Shown here: piece after piece, positions 18,528 through 26,271 of the stretch
How positions within the stretch are numbered: the stretch's first letter is position 1
Layout of the letters: each line of letters opens with the position of its first letter
DNA from: JBBQNY01 sp038255255
Lineage (GTDB): Bacteria > Pseudomonadota > Gammaproteobacteria > Xanthomonadales > Ahniellaceae
NCBI GenBank assembly: GCA_038255255.1
Contig: JBBSLL010000008.1
Coordinates: 29,746-93,745 of the forward strand
Direction: 5' to 3'
DNA length: 64,000 nt
The notes under the pieces: generated by a model
Seen by the model: only the letters and a program-made list of their open reading frames with translations
Told to the model about the DNA's origin: nothing
Database searches by the model: none
Made by a program: the position numbers and the translations under genes

Positions 18528-19237
18528 AAGCCCTGATCCTCGCCGCAGGGCGCGGCGAGCGCATGCGGCCGCTCACGTGGGCCACCCCCAAGCCGCTGCT
18601 CGACGCAGGGGGCAAGCCGCTCATCGTCTGGCACCTGGAAAAGCTGGCTGCGCTCGGACTCCGCGATGTCATCGTGAACACCGCATGGCTGTCGGCTGCG
18701 CTGCATACGGCGCTCGGCGATGGCGCACGCTATGGCGTACGCATCAGCTATTCCGACGAAGGCGACGAACCACTTGAAACCGGGGGTGCGCTTCTGCATG
18801 CGAGGGCAGCAGTGGGCGAGGACCCTTTCCTGCTGGTCAATGGAGACATCTGGACGGACTACGACTTCGCGCGGTTGACGAATGTTTCGACCCGCGCGGC
18901 GCATCTGGTCATGGTGCGCAATCCCGCCCATGTTGCGCAGGGGGATTTCCATTTGGACACCGATGGCTTACTCAACGCCACGGGCGACCCGAGATTCACG
19001 TATTCCGGCCTCGGCGTCTATCGCATGTCCATACTTGATGGCTGGCGCGAAGCCATCGGTGCGGCTGGCACCACGCCGCTGCATCGCCCGCGCTTTCCGC
19101 TGTTGCCGCTGCTGCGCGCGGCCATGTCGCGCAATCTTGTGACTGGCGAGCTGCACGAAGGTGAATGGACGGACGTCGGGACCCCCGAGAGACTGGCCGA
19201 ACTGGACGTGCGCCTTCAATCGGCACGCCGCAGCTAG
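18524..19237 (+). CDS. murU: MurNAc-1-phosphate uridylyltransferase MurU
   Basis: MurU converts MurNAc-1-P to UDP-MurNAc, completing a salvage route that bypasses MurA/MurB and thereby lowers dependence on the fosfomycin target. The 237-residue nucleotidyltransferase begins MKALILAAGRGERMRPLTWATPKPLL, the sugar-nucleotide signature with pyrophosphorylase loop. ETGGALLHA, LVNGDIWTDYDF and the closing EWTDVGTPERLAEL are typical of MurU. The ATG overlaps the amgK stop (ATGA). The gene ends in a CTAG shared with the converging hda stop. Confidence 0.9.
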   Translation: MKALILAAGRGERMRPLTWATPKPLLDAGGKPLIVWHLEKLAALGLRDVIVNTAWLSAALHTALGDGARYGVRISYSDEGDEPLETGGALLHARAAVGEDPFLLVNGDIWTDYDFARLTNVSTRAAHLVMVRNPAHVAQGDFHLDTDGLLNATGDPRFTYSGLGVYRMSILDGWREAIGAAGTTPLHRPRFPLLPLLRAAMSRNLVTGELHEGEWTDVGTPERLAELDVRLQSARRS

Positions 19238-19926
19238 GCGTCTGCGCTGGGCAATCCGATCATGCGCCGCAGGAAGGGCACCGTCACTCGACGTTGCGCG
19301 GCGAGGCTTTCGCGATCGATGCGATCAAGCATTCGCATCAGCGCTGAAAGGTCGCGCGCATGGCGCCGGAACAGGAAGTCGAGCACCGCCTCATCCAGTT
19401 CGAGGCCCCGACTGCCTGCGTGGCGGATCAATGCCGCGCGGCGCGCATCCTCGTCGAGCGGAGCCAGGTCGAACGCAGGCAGGCTTGCCAGGCGCGAAAC
19501 GAGGTCGGGAAGCTCCAGAGGCAGGCGCAGCGCCGTGGCCCGGGCCGCGATCAGCAATGTGCCACCCGTTTCCCGCATGCGATTGAACAGATCGAACAAT
19601 GCGATCTGGGCATACGGGTCGCCAGCCAGGGCATCGATTTCGTCGACCGCGACCAGACCGGGACCGGACACGGAAGCCAGCGCATTCGCAGCTTGTTCGG
19701 AAAGATGGGCGATCGGCAGGTACTGCGCCCGCTCAGCTTGCTGACAGGCTGCGATGAGCAGATGGCTTTTCCCGCTCGAAGCGGGACCTGTCAGATACGC
19801 GGAAGCGTCTCCTTGCGCCGCGGCGCGCGCTGCGCGAACCGGGGCCGCGTTGGCCCCCACTTCGAAGTCGGCAAAACGCTGGTGCGAAGGAAATCGCAAT
19901 TGCAACGGCAACTGCGGATCGGTCAC
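19234..19926 (-). CDS. hda: DnaA regulatory inactivator Hda
   Basis: Hda works with the DNA-loaded beta clamp to stimulate ATP hydrolysis by DnaA after initiation. The 230-residue AAA+ protein has Walker A GPASSGKS (47-54), a Walker B-like VAVDEIDAL, and the Hda C-terminal arrangement DFLFRRHARDLSALMRMLDRID. The N-terminus QLPLQLRFPS contains the clamp-binding QLPLxL motif, which fixes the start at the GTG that overlaps the preceding stop (GTGA). Upstream in-frame Met codons belong to another frame's gene. Its stop overlaps the murU stop. Confidence 0.92.
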   Translation of the reverse strand: MTDPQLPLQLRFPSHQRFADFEVGANAAPVRAARAAAQGDASAYLTGPASSGKSHLLIAACQQAERAQYLPIAHLSEQAANALASVSGPGLVAVDEIDALAGDPYAQIALFDLFNRMRETGGTLLIAARATALRLPLELPDLVSRLASLPAFDLAPLDEDARRAALIRHAGSRGLELDEAVLDFLFRRHARDLSALMRMLDRIDRESLAAQRRVTVPFLRRMIGLPSADA

Positions 19927-21107
19927 GGTCCAGCGGCCGGCTCGGCTGCAGCGAGCGGCAGCGGTTGTCCGTCGGCCGAAACCAGGTGCACTTCGTGGCC
20001 AGGCGGTGCTGCCGGGGCAGTGACGGTTACCGAGCCCCCGTAAAAACGGCTCTCCAGGTATCGGCCGTAGGCGAAACGCAGCAGCACCATCGCGACCGCC
20101 GCCACCGGCAGTGCGAGCAACACGCCCACGAAGCCGAAGAGCTGCCCGCCCGCGAGCACTGCGAACATGACGGCAACCGGATGCATGCCGATCTTGTCGC
20201 CCACCAGCCACGGAGTCAGGAAGAAACTTTCCAGCACCTGTCCAACGGAAAAGGCGATCAGCACGTACACGATGTGGATGAGGTCACCGTGCTGCACGAG
20301 CGCTGCGATCGTGCCCGCGCCCACGAACACCACGCCTCCGAGATAGGGGACGAAACTGACGAGGCCGGCAATGAGGCCGATCAGCAGGCTGAAGTCCACT
20401 CCCGCGATCATGAGGCCGAAACCGTACACAAAGCCGAGCACGATCATCACCAGCAACTGGCCGCGCAGGAATCCTCCCAGCGTCGAGTCGGCCTCGCGAG
20501 CCAGGCGCGTGACCACGGGTTCGATGGGCCTGGGCACGAGGTTGTGCAACGCGGCGATCATGCGGTCCCAGTCGCGCATGAAATAAAACGTCACGACCGG
20601 AATCAAGGCCAGGTTGATCAGGATTCCGAGCAGCGCCAGCCCCGAGCGCGAAAACCAGGCCAGCACGGTCGCAAGCAGGCCGCCGGCCTTTTCCCAGTTC
20701 TGGCGGAGAACATCCCCGAGTTGCTGCGGGTCGAAAGTCTCCATCGGCAAGCGCAGCCGTTCGCTCAACCAGGGCACGGCCCGCTCGTTGTACCAGGCTA
20801 CGTAGCGCGGCACGCTTTCGATCAGCTCCACGATCTGCCGCTGCAATGCGGGCAACAGCAGGATCAACGCCAGCACCATCATCAGCAGCAGGAACAGCGT
20901 GACCAGGACCACGGCCCAGGTGCGGGACATACCCGCGCGTACCAGACGATCGATCAGCGGGTCGACGACGTACGCGAGGATCGCGGCCACTGCAAACGGC
21001 GTCAGCACCGGGCCGAGCACCCAGATAAGGAATCCGATCAGGACGATGGCGGCAAACAGCTGCCAGCGTTGCGCGCGGTGCATCACGGTGGGGTTCGATG
21101 CGGCCAT
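19923..21107 (-). CDS. AI-2E family transporter (PerM-like)
   Basis: A 394-residue integral membrane protein with about eight helices. Family blocks are LTPFAVAAILAYVVDPLIDRL near the N-terminus, GLIAGLVSFVPYLGGVVFVGAG in the middle and FFLTPWLVGDKIGMHPVAVMFAVLAGGQLFGFVGVLLALPVAAV. Members export diverse small molecules or act as sodium/proton antiporters; TqsA exports AI-2. The substrate is not predictable. The ATG at 21107 has a nearby GAGG; a second ATG at 21083 forms a TGATG junction with the upstream stop and is equally possible. The perM-hda pairing is common. Confidence 0.88.
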   Translation of the reverse strand: MAASNPTVMHRAQRWQLFAAIVLIGFLIWVLGPVLTPFAVAAILAYVVDPLIDRLVRAGMSRTWAVVLVTLFLLLMMVLALILLLPALQRQIVELIESVPRYVAWYNERAVPWLSERLRLPMETFDPQQLGDVLRQNWEKAGGLLATVLAWFSRSGLALLGILINLALIPVVTFYFMRDWDRMIAALHNLVPRPIEPVVTRLAREADSTLGGFLRGQLLVMIVLGFVYGFGLMIAGVDFSLLIGLIAGLVSFVPYLGGVVFVGAGTIAALVQHGDLIHIVYVLIAFSVGQVLESFFLTPWLVGDKIGMHPVAVMFAVLAGGQLFGFVGVLLALPVAAVAMVLLRFAYGRYLESRFYGGSVTVTAPAAPPGHEVHLVSADGQPLPLAAAEPAAGP

Positions 21108-21652
21108 TCGCGCCTCGCGCGCCTGCTCCAGGTGAAAACGTAGTGTACGCCGCTCGCCAGCGTCGTCGCCGCTGCAAGCCACAGCAGTATGTCGGTCGCC
21201 CGCGAAAGCCAATGCACGCCTTCGATGGCTTCGATGAGCGCAGCGAGGACCAGGACAATCTGCAGCAGCGTCGTGAGCTTGGAAAGGCGGCTGGGCGCCA
21301 CAGGCAGCGGACCGATCAGCCGGTGGTAGGCGGCGGCACCCGCGACGATCACCACATCACGGCCGACGGACAAGGCGAGCCACCAGAGCGGCAGGTCACC
21401 CGCGAGCGTCAGCGCCAGGGTGGCAGCGAACAGAAGCAACTTGTCGGCAAGCGGGTCGAGGCGTCCACCCAGTTCGCTCTGCCACCCGAACCGCTTGGCG
21501 AGAATGCCGTCGAGGGCGTCCGAGGCGCCCGCCGCGAGCGCCCAGGCAAGTGCAGGCACGTGGTCCCCCGCGGAGATCGCCCACGCGAGTGGAACGGCGG
21601 CGAACATGCGCAACACCGAGATGGCGTTGGGAATGTGCCGCAGGAACGACAT
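21083..21652 (-). CDS. CDP-alcohol phosphatidyltransferase family protein
   Basis: A 189-residue membrane enzyme with the complete CDP-alcohol signature: SDALDGILAKRFGWQSELGGRLDPLADK, matching D-x2-D-G-x2-A-K/R-x8-G-x3-D-x3-D. It resembles PgsA, the phosphatidylglycerophosphate synthase that condenses CDP-diacylglycerol with glycerol-3-phosphate. This copy, located between DUF2066 and perM, is often a second paralogue, so the alcohol acceptor is uncertain. Five or six membrane helices are visible. The C-terminus overlaps the start of the transporter gene. Confidence 0.85.
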   Translation of the reverse strand: MSFLRHIPNAISVLRMFAAVPLAWAISAGDHVPALAWALAAGASDALDGILAKRFGWQSELGGRLDPLADKLLLFAATLALTLAGDLPLWWLALSVGRDVVIVAGAAAYHRLIGPLPVAPSRLSKLTTLLQIVLVLAALIEAIEGVHWLSRATDILLWLAAATTLASGVHYVFTWSRRARREWPHRTPP

Positions 21653-21670
21653 GCGAGGGACTGCCCGCGC

Positions 21671-22840
21671 TTACCGGCGCAGCGAAAGTTCCAGCACGGG
21701 CAACGACTCCGCGGCCAGTGGCACGGGTTCCGCAGCCGGCGAGGATTCGCCGTCGCTTGCGCTGATCACGGCGTCAGGATCGGGTCCAAAGGGGTCGGCC
21801 CCGGTTTCCAGGCTCGGCGGCAACTGCACGACATCGAGAATTCCATCTCCCTCCAGCATCGTGGCAAATCGCTGCGGCGTCACGCGCAGGTCGAGTTTGA
21901 GGAGCAGTCGATCTCCTTCCGCGCCCGCCGCTTCGGCCGCCTGGACGACGTGCAGACCGTTGAGGTAACTCAGTATCCGCCCATAGTCCGCACCGGAACG
22001 CACGCCTGCCACGCGCGCATCGTAGCTGGCGTTCAGCAGGTCATCGGAGCTGGTCGCGAAACGCGCGGCGAGGCGGTCGGCGCTCCCATCGATCGCGTCC
22101 GCCAGCGCAGCGGAAGAGCTCGGGTGAATGGCGAGCCACTCTTCCGCCTTGCCCTGGCGACTCAGGTCGACGAGCGAATAGCGGCTGTTCCAACCGTCCG
22201 CCGTACGGCGCAATCGCGCCAGCACCGCAGTGCGCGTGCCGTAACGCGCCGATGCCGCGCGCAGCGCGCTCAACTGGCCAAGCCAGAGGCTTTCTATCGG
22301 TGCGCGGCCCTGGTCCTGGTAGTCCCACGCCGGCAACACCACATCGAACCCGCGATGCTCCGCCTGGCGCAGCAGCGCACCGAGCGCCGCGGATTGGCCG
22401 GCACTCGCGACCTGGCGGGCCGCGCCGCTCTCGATCACGAGCCAGGCCAGCACTGCGGGGCGATCGCTCGTCCAGATTGGGCGTCCCGCCTTGCGCAGGA
22501 TGGCGTCGACGCCTGCGCGGTCGAACTCGGCGAGCAGCGTCGTCGCCTTCGATTGCACGCCGGTTGCACCGGTCAGGACATCCTCGCGATAGGTCGTCTG
22601 CAGCATGATCGCCCCAGCCTGGCCGAGCGCGTCCGTCACACCCGGATTATCGGCGACGCGCGCATCGCCGGAAACCTTGACGAGCACCTGGCGCAGCGCG
22701 AGCGGCAAGGCTCGGGCCCGCTCGCCCGCACCCTGGTTGGCGACGGTGACGCTGCCGGTGTAGAGCTCCACCGCCTGCGTGGCAGTTGACAGCGCAGCGC
22801 CGATGAAACCCGCGAGGAACAGGAAAAAAAGACGCTTCAT
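21671..22840 (-). CDS. DUF2066 domain protein, exported
   Basis: A 389-residue protein with a signal peptide (about 1-23, FLFLAGFIGAALSTATQAVE) and a DUF2066 domain spanning most of the mature part: VELYTGSVTVANQGAGERARALPLALRQVLVKVSGD is its typical beginning. Function is unknown. The gene order purN-purM (opposite strand)-DUF2066-pgsA-perM-hda is a recurring arrangement in gammaproteobacteria, so the position supports the family call. The start was set at the Met before the signal peptide; the longer upstream frame overlaps the divergent purM promoter region. Confidence 0.85.
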   Translation of the reverse strand: MKRLFFLFLAGFIGAALSTATQAVELYTGSVTVANQGAGERARALPLALRQVLVKVSGDARVADNPGVTDALGQAGAIMLQTTYREDVLTGATGVQSKATTLLAEFDRAGVDAILRKAGRPIWTSDRPAVLAWLVIESGAARQVASAGQSAALGALLRQAEHRGFDVVLPAWDYQDQGRAPIESLWLGQLSALRAASARYGTRTAVLARLRRTADGWNSRYSLVDLSRQGKAEEWLAIHPSSSAALADAIDGSADRLAARFATSSDDLLNASYDARVAGVRSGADYGRILSYLNGLHVVQAAEAAGAEGDRLLLKLDLRVTPQRFATMLEGDGILDVVQLPPSLETGADPFGPDPDAVISASDGESSPAAEPVPLAAESLPVLELSLRR

Positions 22841-23003
22841 GCCAATGGGATCCAGTACCGTTCGAAGGCGATTTGCCGTGCTCGTGCAACCCGCGGCGAC
22901 ACTGCACCGCCGGCATTCCGCGACTTGCAGTCTGCCCAATGCCGCCCGCAACGTCTATCATCGCGCGTTCCGCTACCGGCATTCGCGTGCGCGCGCAGGT
23001 TCG

Positions 23004-24032
23004 ATGTCCACTCCCCTGACCTATCGAGCCGCCGGCGTCGACATCGACGCGGGCAACGCGCTGGTGGAGCGCATCAAGCCCATGGTCGCGCGCACCCGGC
23101 GCGAGGGCGTGCTGGGGGGTCTCGGCGGATTCGGCGGCCTGTTCGAACTCGGCGGGCGCTACCGCGAGCCGGTGCTGGTCTCTGGCACCGACGGCGTCGG
23201 CACCAAACTCAAGATCGCGCACCAGCTCGGCCGGCACGACACGATCGGGATCGATCTCGTCGCCATGTGCGTCAACGACGTGCTGGTACAAGGCGCGGAG
23301 CCGCTCTTCTTCCTCGACTATTTCGCGACCGGCAAGCTCGACGTCGAAGTCGCTGCTGCCGTGATCGGCGGAATCGCGCGGGGTTGCGAGGAATCCGGCT
23401 GCGCCCTGCTCGGCGGCGAAACCGCGGAGATGCCCGACATGTATCCGCCCGGCGAATACGACCTGGCCGGATTCTGCGTGGGCGCCGTGGAGAAATCGCG
23501 GCTGCTGGACGGCCGCGCGGTGGCTGCTGGAGATGTATTGATCGGCGTGGCGTCGTCGGGAGCGCACGCAAACGGTTACTCCCTCATCCGGCGCGTCCTC
23601 GAGCAAACCGGCACGCCACTCGACATGCCACTCGGCCCTGCGTCGCTGGCCGATGCGTTGCTCGCCCCGACGCGACTGTACGTAAAGCCCATGCTGGCGC
23701 TGCTGCGGGACTGCCCTGTGCATGCGTTGTCGCACATTACGGGGGGCGGGTTGACGGAGAACATCATCCGCGTGGTTCCCGATGGACTGGCTGTCGACAT
23801 CGACGCGCAGGCCTGTCCCCGCCCGTTGCTGTTCGACTGGCTCGCCCGTGCCGGCGGGATCGCGCCGCAGGAAATGTGGCGGACGTTCAACTGCGGCATC
23901 GGCTTCGTGGTGATCTGCGCTGAAAGCGACGCGTCCGATATCGCACGTCGACTCGCGCTCAGCGCGCTTGACAACTGGCCCATCGGCCGCGTGGTGCCGG
24001 TTGCAGACGGTTCGCGAGTGCGTATTGGTTGA
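23004..24032 (+). CDS. purM: Phosphoribosylformylglycinamidine cyclo-ligase PurM
   Basis: PurM (AIR synthetase) closes the imidazole ring in purine synthesis, using ATP. The 342 residues include LTYRAAGVDIDAGN, VSGTDGVGTKLKIA, AMCVNDVLVQGAEPLFFLDYFATGKLD, LLGGETAEMPDMYPPGEYDLAGF and SHITGGGLTENI, all canonical. Start ATG gives the usual N-terminus MSTPLTYRAAGVDIDAGN. The purN start codon lies 14 bases after its stop. The 163-base gap on the left, shared with the DUF2066 gene, holds divergent promoters; no PurR-like box stands out. Confidence 0.97.
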   Translation: MSTPLTYRAAGVDIDAGNALVERIKPMVARTRREGVLGGLGGFGGLFELGGRYREPVLVSGTDGVGTKLKIAHQLGRHDTIGIDLVAMCVNDVLVQGAEPLFFLDYFATGKLDVEVAAAVIGGIARGCEESGCALLGGETAEMPDMYPPGEYDLAGFCVGAVEKSRLLDGRAVAAGDVLIGVASSGAHANGYSLIRRVLEQTGTPLDMPLGPASLADALLAPTRLYVKPMLALLRDCPVHALSHITGGGLTENIIRVVPDGLAVDIDAQACPRPLLFDWLARAGGIAPQEMWRTFNCGIGFVVICAESDASDIARRLALSALDNWPIGRVVPVADGSRVRIG

Positions 24033-24045
24033 TCAGGGCTCGTCC

Positions 24046-24708
24046 GTGCACTATCGCGTCGCAGTGCTCGTTTCGGGCCGCGGGTCCAACCTGCAGGCAC
24101 TCGTGGATGCGCGTGACGAGGGCCTGGGCATCGAGCTGGTTGGCGTGTTTTCGGATCGTCCCAAGGCGCTCGCGCTGAAGCGGGCCGCGAAGGCTGGCGT
24201 TCCGGCGCTGTGCATGCGCGTGGCGGAGTTCGGCGCGGAAGCGCCCTTCCAGAGAGCACTCTTTTCTACGGTCGCTGCCAGTCGCCCGGATCTCATCGTC
24301 TGCGCGGGCTTCATGCGCCTCATCGGCGATGCGGCATTGGAGTCCAGCGCGCCGATGATCAACATCCATCCCTCCCTGCTGCCTGCGTTCCGCGGCCTCG
24401 ACACGCATCGCCGCGTGCTCGAGGCAGGGGAATCCCTGCATGGCGCAAGTGTGCATCGGGTCACGCGCAAACTCGACGGAGGACCGCTGATCGCGCAGGC
24501 CAGCATGCCCGTGCGTCCGGGCGACGACGCAGAAACGCTCGCGCTGCGCCTGCTTCCGCTTGAGCATCGGCTTCTCGTGGCGTGTGTCGCGGCGGCGTCG
24601 GTCGGAGACATCACGTTCGTGCCGAACGGTGACGTCATGCACTGCGGGCAACCCTTGCGCGCTCCGTTGCAGCTCGGCCAGCGCGATCAGTTGCAGCGCT
24701 GCAACTGA
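24046..24708 (+). CDS. purN: Phosphoribosylglycinamide formyltransferase PurN
   Basis: PurN transfers a formyl group from 10-formyl-THF to GAR. The 220-residue protein has VLVSGRGSNLQALVDA (phosphate-binding loop), the active-site segment INIHPSLLPAFRG and the catalytic Asp region GASVHRVTRKLDGGPLI. Start is taken as GTG (VHYRVAVLVSGRG) with CAGGG a suitable distance upstream; a TTG at 24025 would overlap the purM end. The last six codons form a perfect 20-base palindrome with the stop. Confidence 0.95.
   Translation: MHYRVAVLVSGRGSNLQALVDARDEGLGIELVGVFSDRPKALALKRAAKAGVPALCMRVAEFGAEAPFQRALFSTVAASRPDLIVCAGFMRLIGDAALESSAPMINIHPSLLPAFRGLDTHRRVLEAGESLHGASVHRVTRKLDGGPLIAQASMPVRPGDDAETLALRLLPLEHRLLVACVAAASVGDITFVPNGDVMHCGQPLRAPLQLGQRDQLQRCN
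24688..24707. repeat. Perfect 20-base palindrome at the end of purN
   Basis: CAGTTGCAGC is followed directly by its exact reverse complement, covering the last codons of purN up to the second base of the stop. With no loop it is more like a dimeric-protein site than an RNA hairpin, although a cruciform-type RNA stem is possible. A shorter inverted repeat (AACAGC/GCTGTT, 24708-24726) follows at once and may act in termination. Confidence 0.6.
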
Positions 24709-24820
24709 ACAGCTGGCGGCGGCTGTTGAAAGATCAGAAGTTTCCCGATCGTCGCGCGACACGAACCATCCGCCATCGATGCAGTCGAAGGGAAACTGAC
24801 ATGCAGCCGAGGAGTTTTTT

Positions 24821-25579
24821 TTGCGAACAGGAATGAAATGGGCACGACAAGTGCCGCTGCTGACTCTGGCGGTCGCGGGCTCCATTGTGCTGCTGCGCGG
24901 TGATTTCGCGGCAGCAGCGGCGACGTCGGTGGATTCCGATCCAGCCCCGTATCGCGCCCGTTACCAGGTTTCGCGCAACGGCGGCACGCTGGGACAGGCC
25001 GTCGTGACTTTGTCCCGTGAGGGCGCCGCATGGCGCTTGCGTTCGGAAACACACGGAACCGAAGGCCTGGCGGCGCTCGCACGCGTGGAGATCATCGAGG
25101 AATCTAGCTTCCGCATCGCCGGAGGCCGTCCCGAAACCATGCGTTACTCATACCGTCAGAAGGCCGCGTGGAAGAATCGGCAGCGGAACGTCACCGTCGA
25201 CGCGAATGCCGGAACGATCGTCAGTACCGACAAGGATCGGACCCACCGGTTCGGTTATCGCACCGCAGTCGTCGACCGGCAACTGGTGACGCTCGCCCTG
25301 TCGATGGACCTGGCCCGCGGAGCACAGGGCGATCTCGTGTACCGCGTGGTCGACCGCGATGAGTTCGAGGAGGAGCGGTATCGGGTCGGCGCGCGCGAGA
25401 CGATTGATTCACCGGTGGGCAAGCTGCGCACCATCCGCGTCATCCGCCTGCGGGCCACGCCCGGAAGGACCACGGAAAGCTGGCTGGCCGTGGACCGCGG
25501 GTTCGTGCCGGTGCGGATCGTGCAGTCGGAGCCCGACGGCGAATCCTTCGAACTCAAGCTCCTTGCGCTCGAGCGCTGA
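24821..25579 (+). CDS. DUF3108 domain protein, exported
   Basis: A 252-residue protein with an N-terminal signal or anchor segment (about 10-35) and a DUF3108 domain (PYRARYQVSRNGGTLGQAVVTLSREG at the start, GKLRTIRVIRLR and TESWLAVDRGFVPVRI later). Function is unknown; members are periplasmic, beta-rich and frequently follow purN in this lineage. The start is debatable: a TTG at 24821 has an ideal GAGGAG six bases upstream, whereas the ATG at 24833 lies on the wrong spacing. I chose TTG. A possible 11-codon leader frame (24801-24836) ends on the ATG (ATGA). Confidence 0.82.
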   Translation: MRTGMKWARQVPLLTLAVAGSIVLLRGDFAAAAATSVDSDPAPYRARYQVSRNGGTLGQAVVTLSREGAAWRLRSETHGTEGLAALARVEIIEESSFRIAGGRPETMRYSYRQKAAWKNRQRNVTVDANAGTIVSTDKDRTHRFGYRTAVVDRQLVTLALSMDLARGAQGDLVYRVVDRDEFEEERYRVGARETIDSPVGKLRTIRVIRLRATPGRTTESWLAVDRGFVPVRIVQSEPDGESFELKLLALER

Positions 25580-25607
25580 TTGGCTCGAAAGCGACCGTGA
25601 AGCGCGC

Positions 25608-25635
25608 TTGACCTTGCGCGGGTGGTCACTAGACT
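25608..25635 (+). promoter_or_regulatory. Sigma-70 promoter of tRNA-Asn
   Basis: TTGACC (25608-25613) and TAGACT (25630-25635) are separated by 16 bases. The region between the -10 and the tRNA is GC-rich (ATGCGGCCC), the discriminator type found at stringently controlled stable-RNA promoters. The tRNA begins ten bases after the -10. Confidence 0.7.
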
Positions 25636-25645
25636 ATGCGGCCCT

Positions 25646-25722
25646 TCCCGAGTAGCTCAGCCGGTTAGAGCATCTGACTGTTAATCAGAGGGTCGTCAGT
25701 TCGAGTCTGACCTCGGGAGCCA
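25646..25722 (+). tRNA. tRNA-Asn (GTT anticodon)
   Basis: A 77-base cloverleaf with encoded CCA. The acceptor arms TCCCGAG and CTCGGGA pair fully, the anticodon stem-loop is CTGAC-TGTTAAT-(C)AG type with anticodon GTT, and the T arm is GTCAG-TTCGAGT-CTGAC. GTT decodes AAC/AAU, asparagine. It is a single tRNA with its own promoter and an intrinsic terminator, not part of a cluster, and no integrase or duplicated 3' end is seen next to it. Confidence 0.97.
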
Positions 25723-25729
25723 ACCACGG

Positions 25730-25760
25730 AAAAGGCCGCAGCGATGCGGCCTTTTGCTTT
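25730..25760. terminator. Bidirectional intrinsic terminator
   Basis: Stem GGCCGCA/TGCGGCC (25734-25740 and 25745-25751) with a GCGA tetraloop is flanked by AAAA on the left and TTTTGCTTTT on the right. It can therefore stop the tRNA transcript on the plus strand and the pilin operon (last gene pilE) on the minus strand. Confidence 0.88.
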
Positions 25761-25786
25761 TCCGATCCACGATGAGGATTGGGTCG

Positions 25787-26257
25787 CTACCAGCAGTCGG
25801 CAACGGTACCGGTGCCGCTCTCGGTGCGCACCCCGGCCTGGCTGAGCGTCAGGGTCATGCAACGCACGTCATCCACCTGCCCGTTATCCGGCGTCGCCGT
25901 GATGAGGAACGTGTTTGCCGCCTCGACGGCCGTGATGGCATAAGCCCGGTTTGTCGCGTCTGCGGTGTTCGGCGAGTTGCGATCGGCCGCGGGCACCACT
26001 GCGGCGAAAGCGCCGACGTAGGTGTTGTTCACGGAGTGAAAACGCTCATAGCGTTGTGCGATCTCCGCCACCATCGACTTGACGTTGCCGCGGCGGGACT
26101 TGCGGACCGCATCGCCGTACATCGGCAGCGCGATGGCGGTGAGTATCCCGATGATCGCGATCGCGATCACGAGCTCGATCAGCGTGAACCCGCGCGGCTT
26201 TTTCGACGCGCGGCCTGCTGTAAGAGAAGGCCGCGCGGTTTCGCTCGATGACGTCAT
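25787..26257 (-). CDS. pilE: Type IV pilin-like protein PilE
   Basis: A minor (pseudo)pilin of 156 residues. The prepilin cleavage site is clear, KKPRG|FTLIEL, followed by the hydrophobic assembly helix with Glu5 (VIAIAIIGILTAIALPMYGDAVRKSRRGN). The C-terminal part has a cysteine pair (CMTL ... ADCW) that should close the D-loop. The leader is long (22 residues). The ATG chosen has a good GGGGA ribosome site; an ATG 18 bases upstream would overlap the pilY1 stop (ATGA). As last gene of fimT-pilVWXY1E it corresponds to the PilE minor pilin of pseudomonads. Confidence 0.88.
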   Translation of the reverse strand: MTSSSETARPSLTAGRASKKPRGFTLIELVIAIAIIGILTAIALPMYGDAVRKSRRGNVKSMVAEIAQRYERFHSVNNTYVGAFAAVVPAADRNSPNTADATNRAYAITAVEAANTFLITATPDNGQVDDVRCMTLTLSQAGVRTESGTGTVADCW

Positions 26258-26271
26258 GTCGAATCCCCGTG

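Noticed and set aside
21098..22789. A 563-codon plus-strand frame opposite pgsA-like and DUF2066 genes
   Set aside because: Antisense shadow; Arg/Gln/His-rich with no domain.
22841..23003. A purine riboswitch or PurR box upstream of purM
   Set aside because: I found neither a three-way-junction aptamer pattern nor an ACGCAAACG-type palindrome in the gap.
24813..24822. The run of eight T residues as evidence of a frameshifted gene
   Set aside because: The run lies before the main start region, and the downstream frame is intact and complete for its family.
25646..25722. tRNA-Asn as an attachment site for an integrated element
   Set aside because: No integrase, no repeated tRNA 3' end and only core pilin genes follow.
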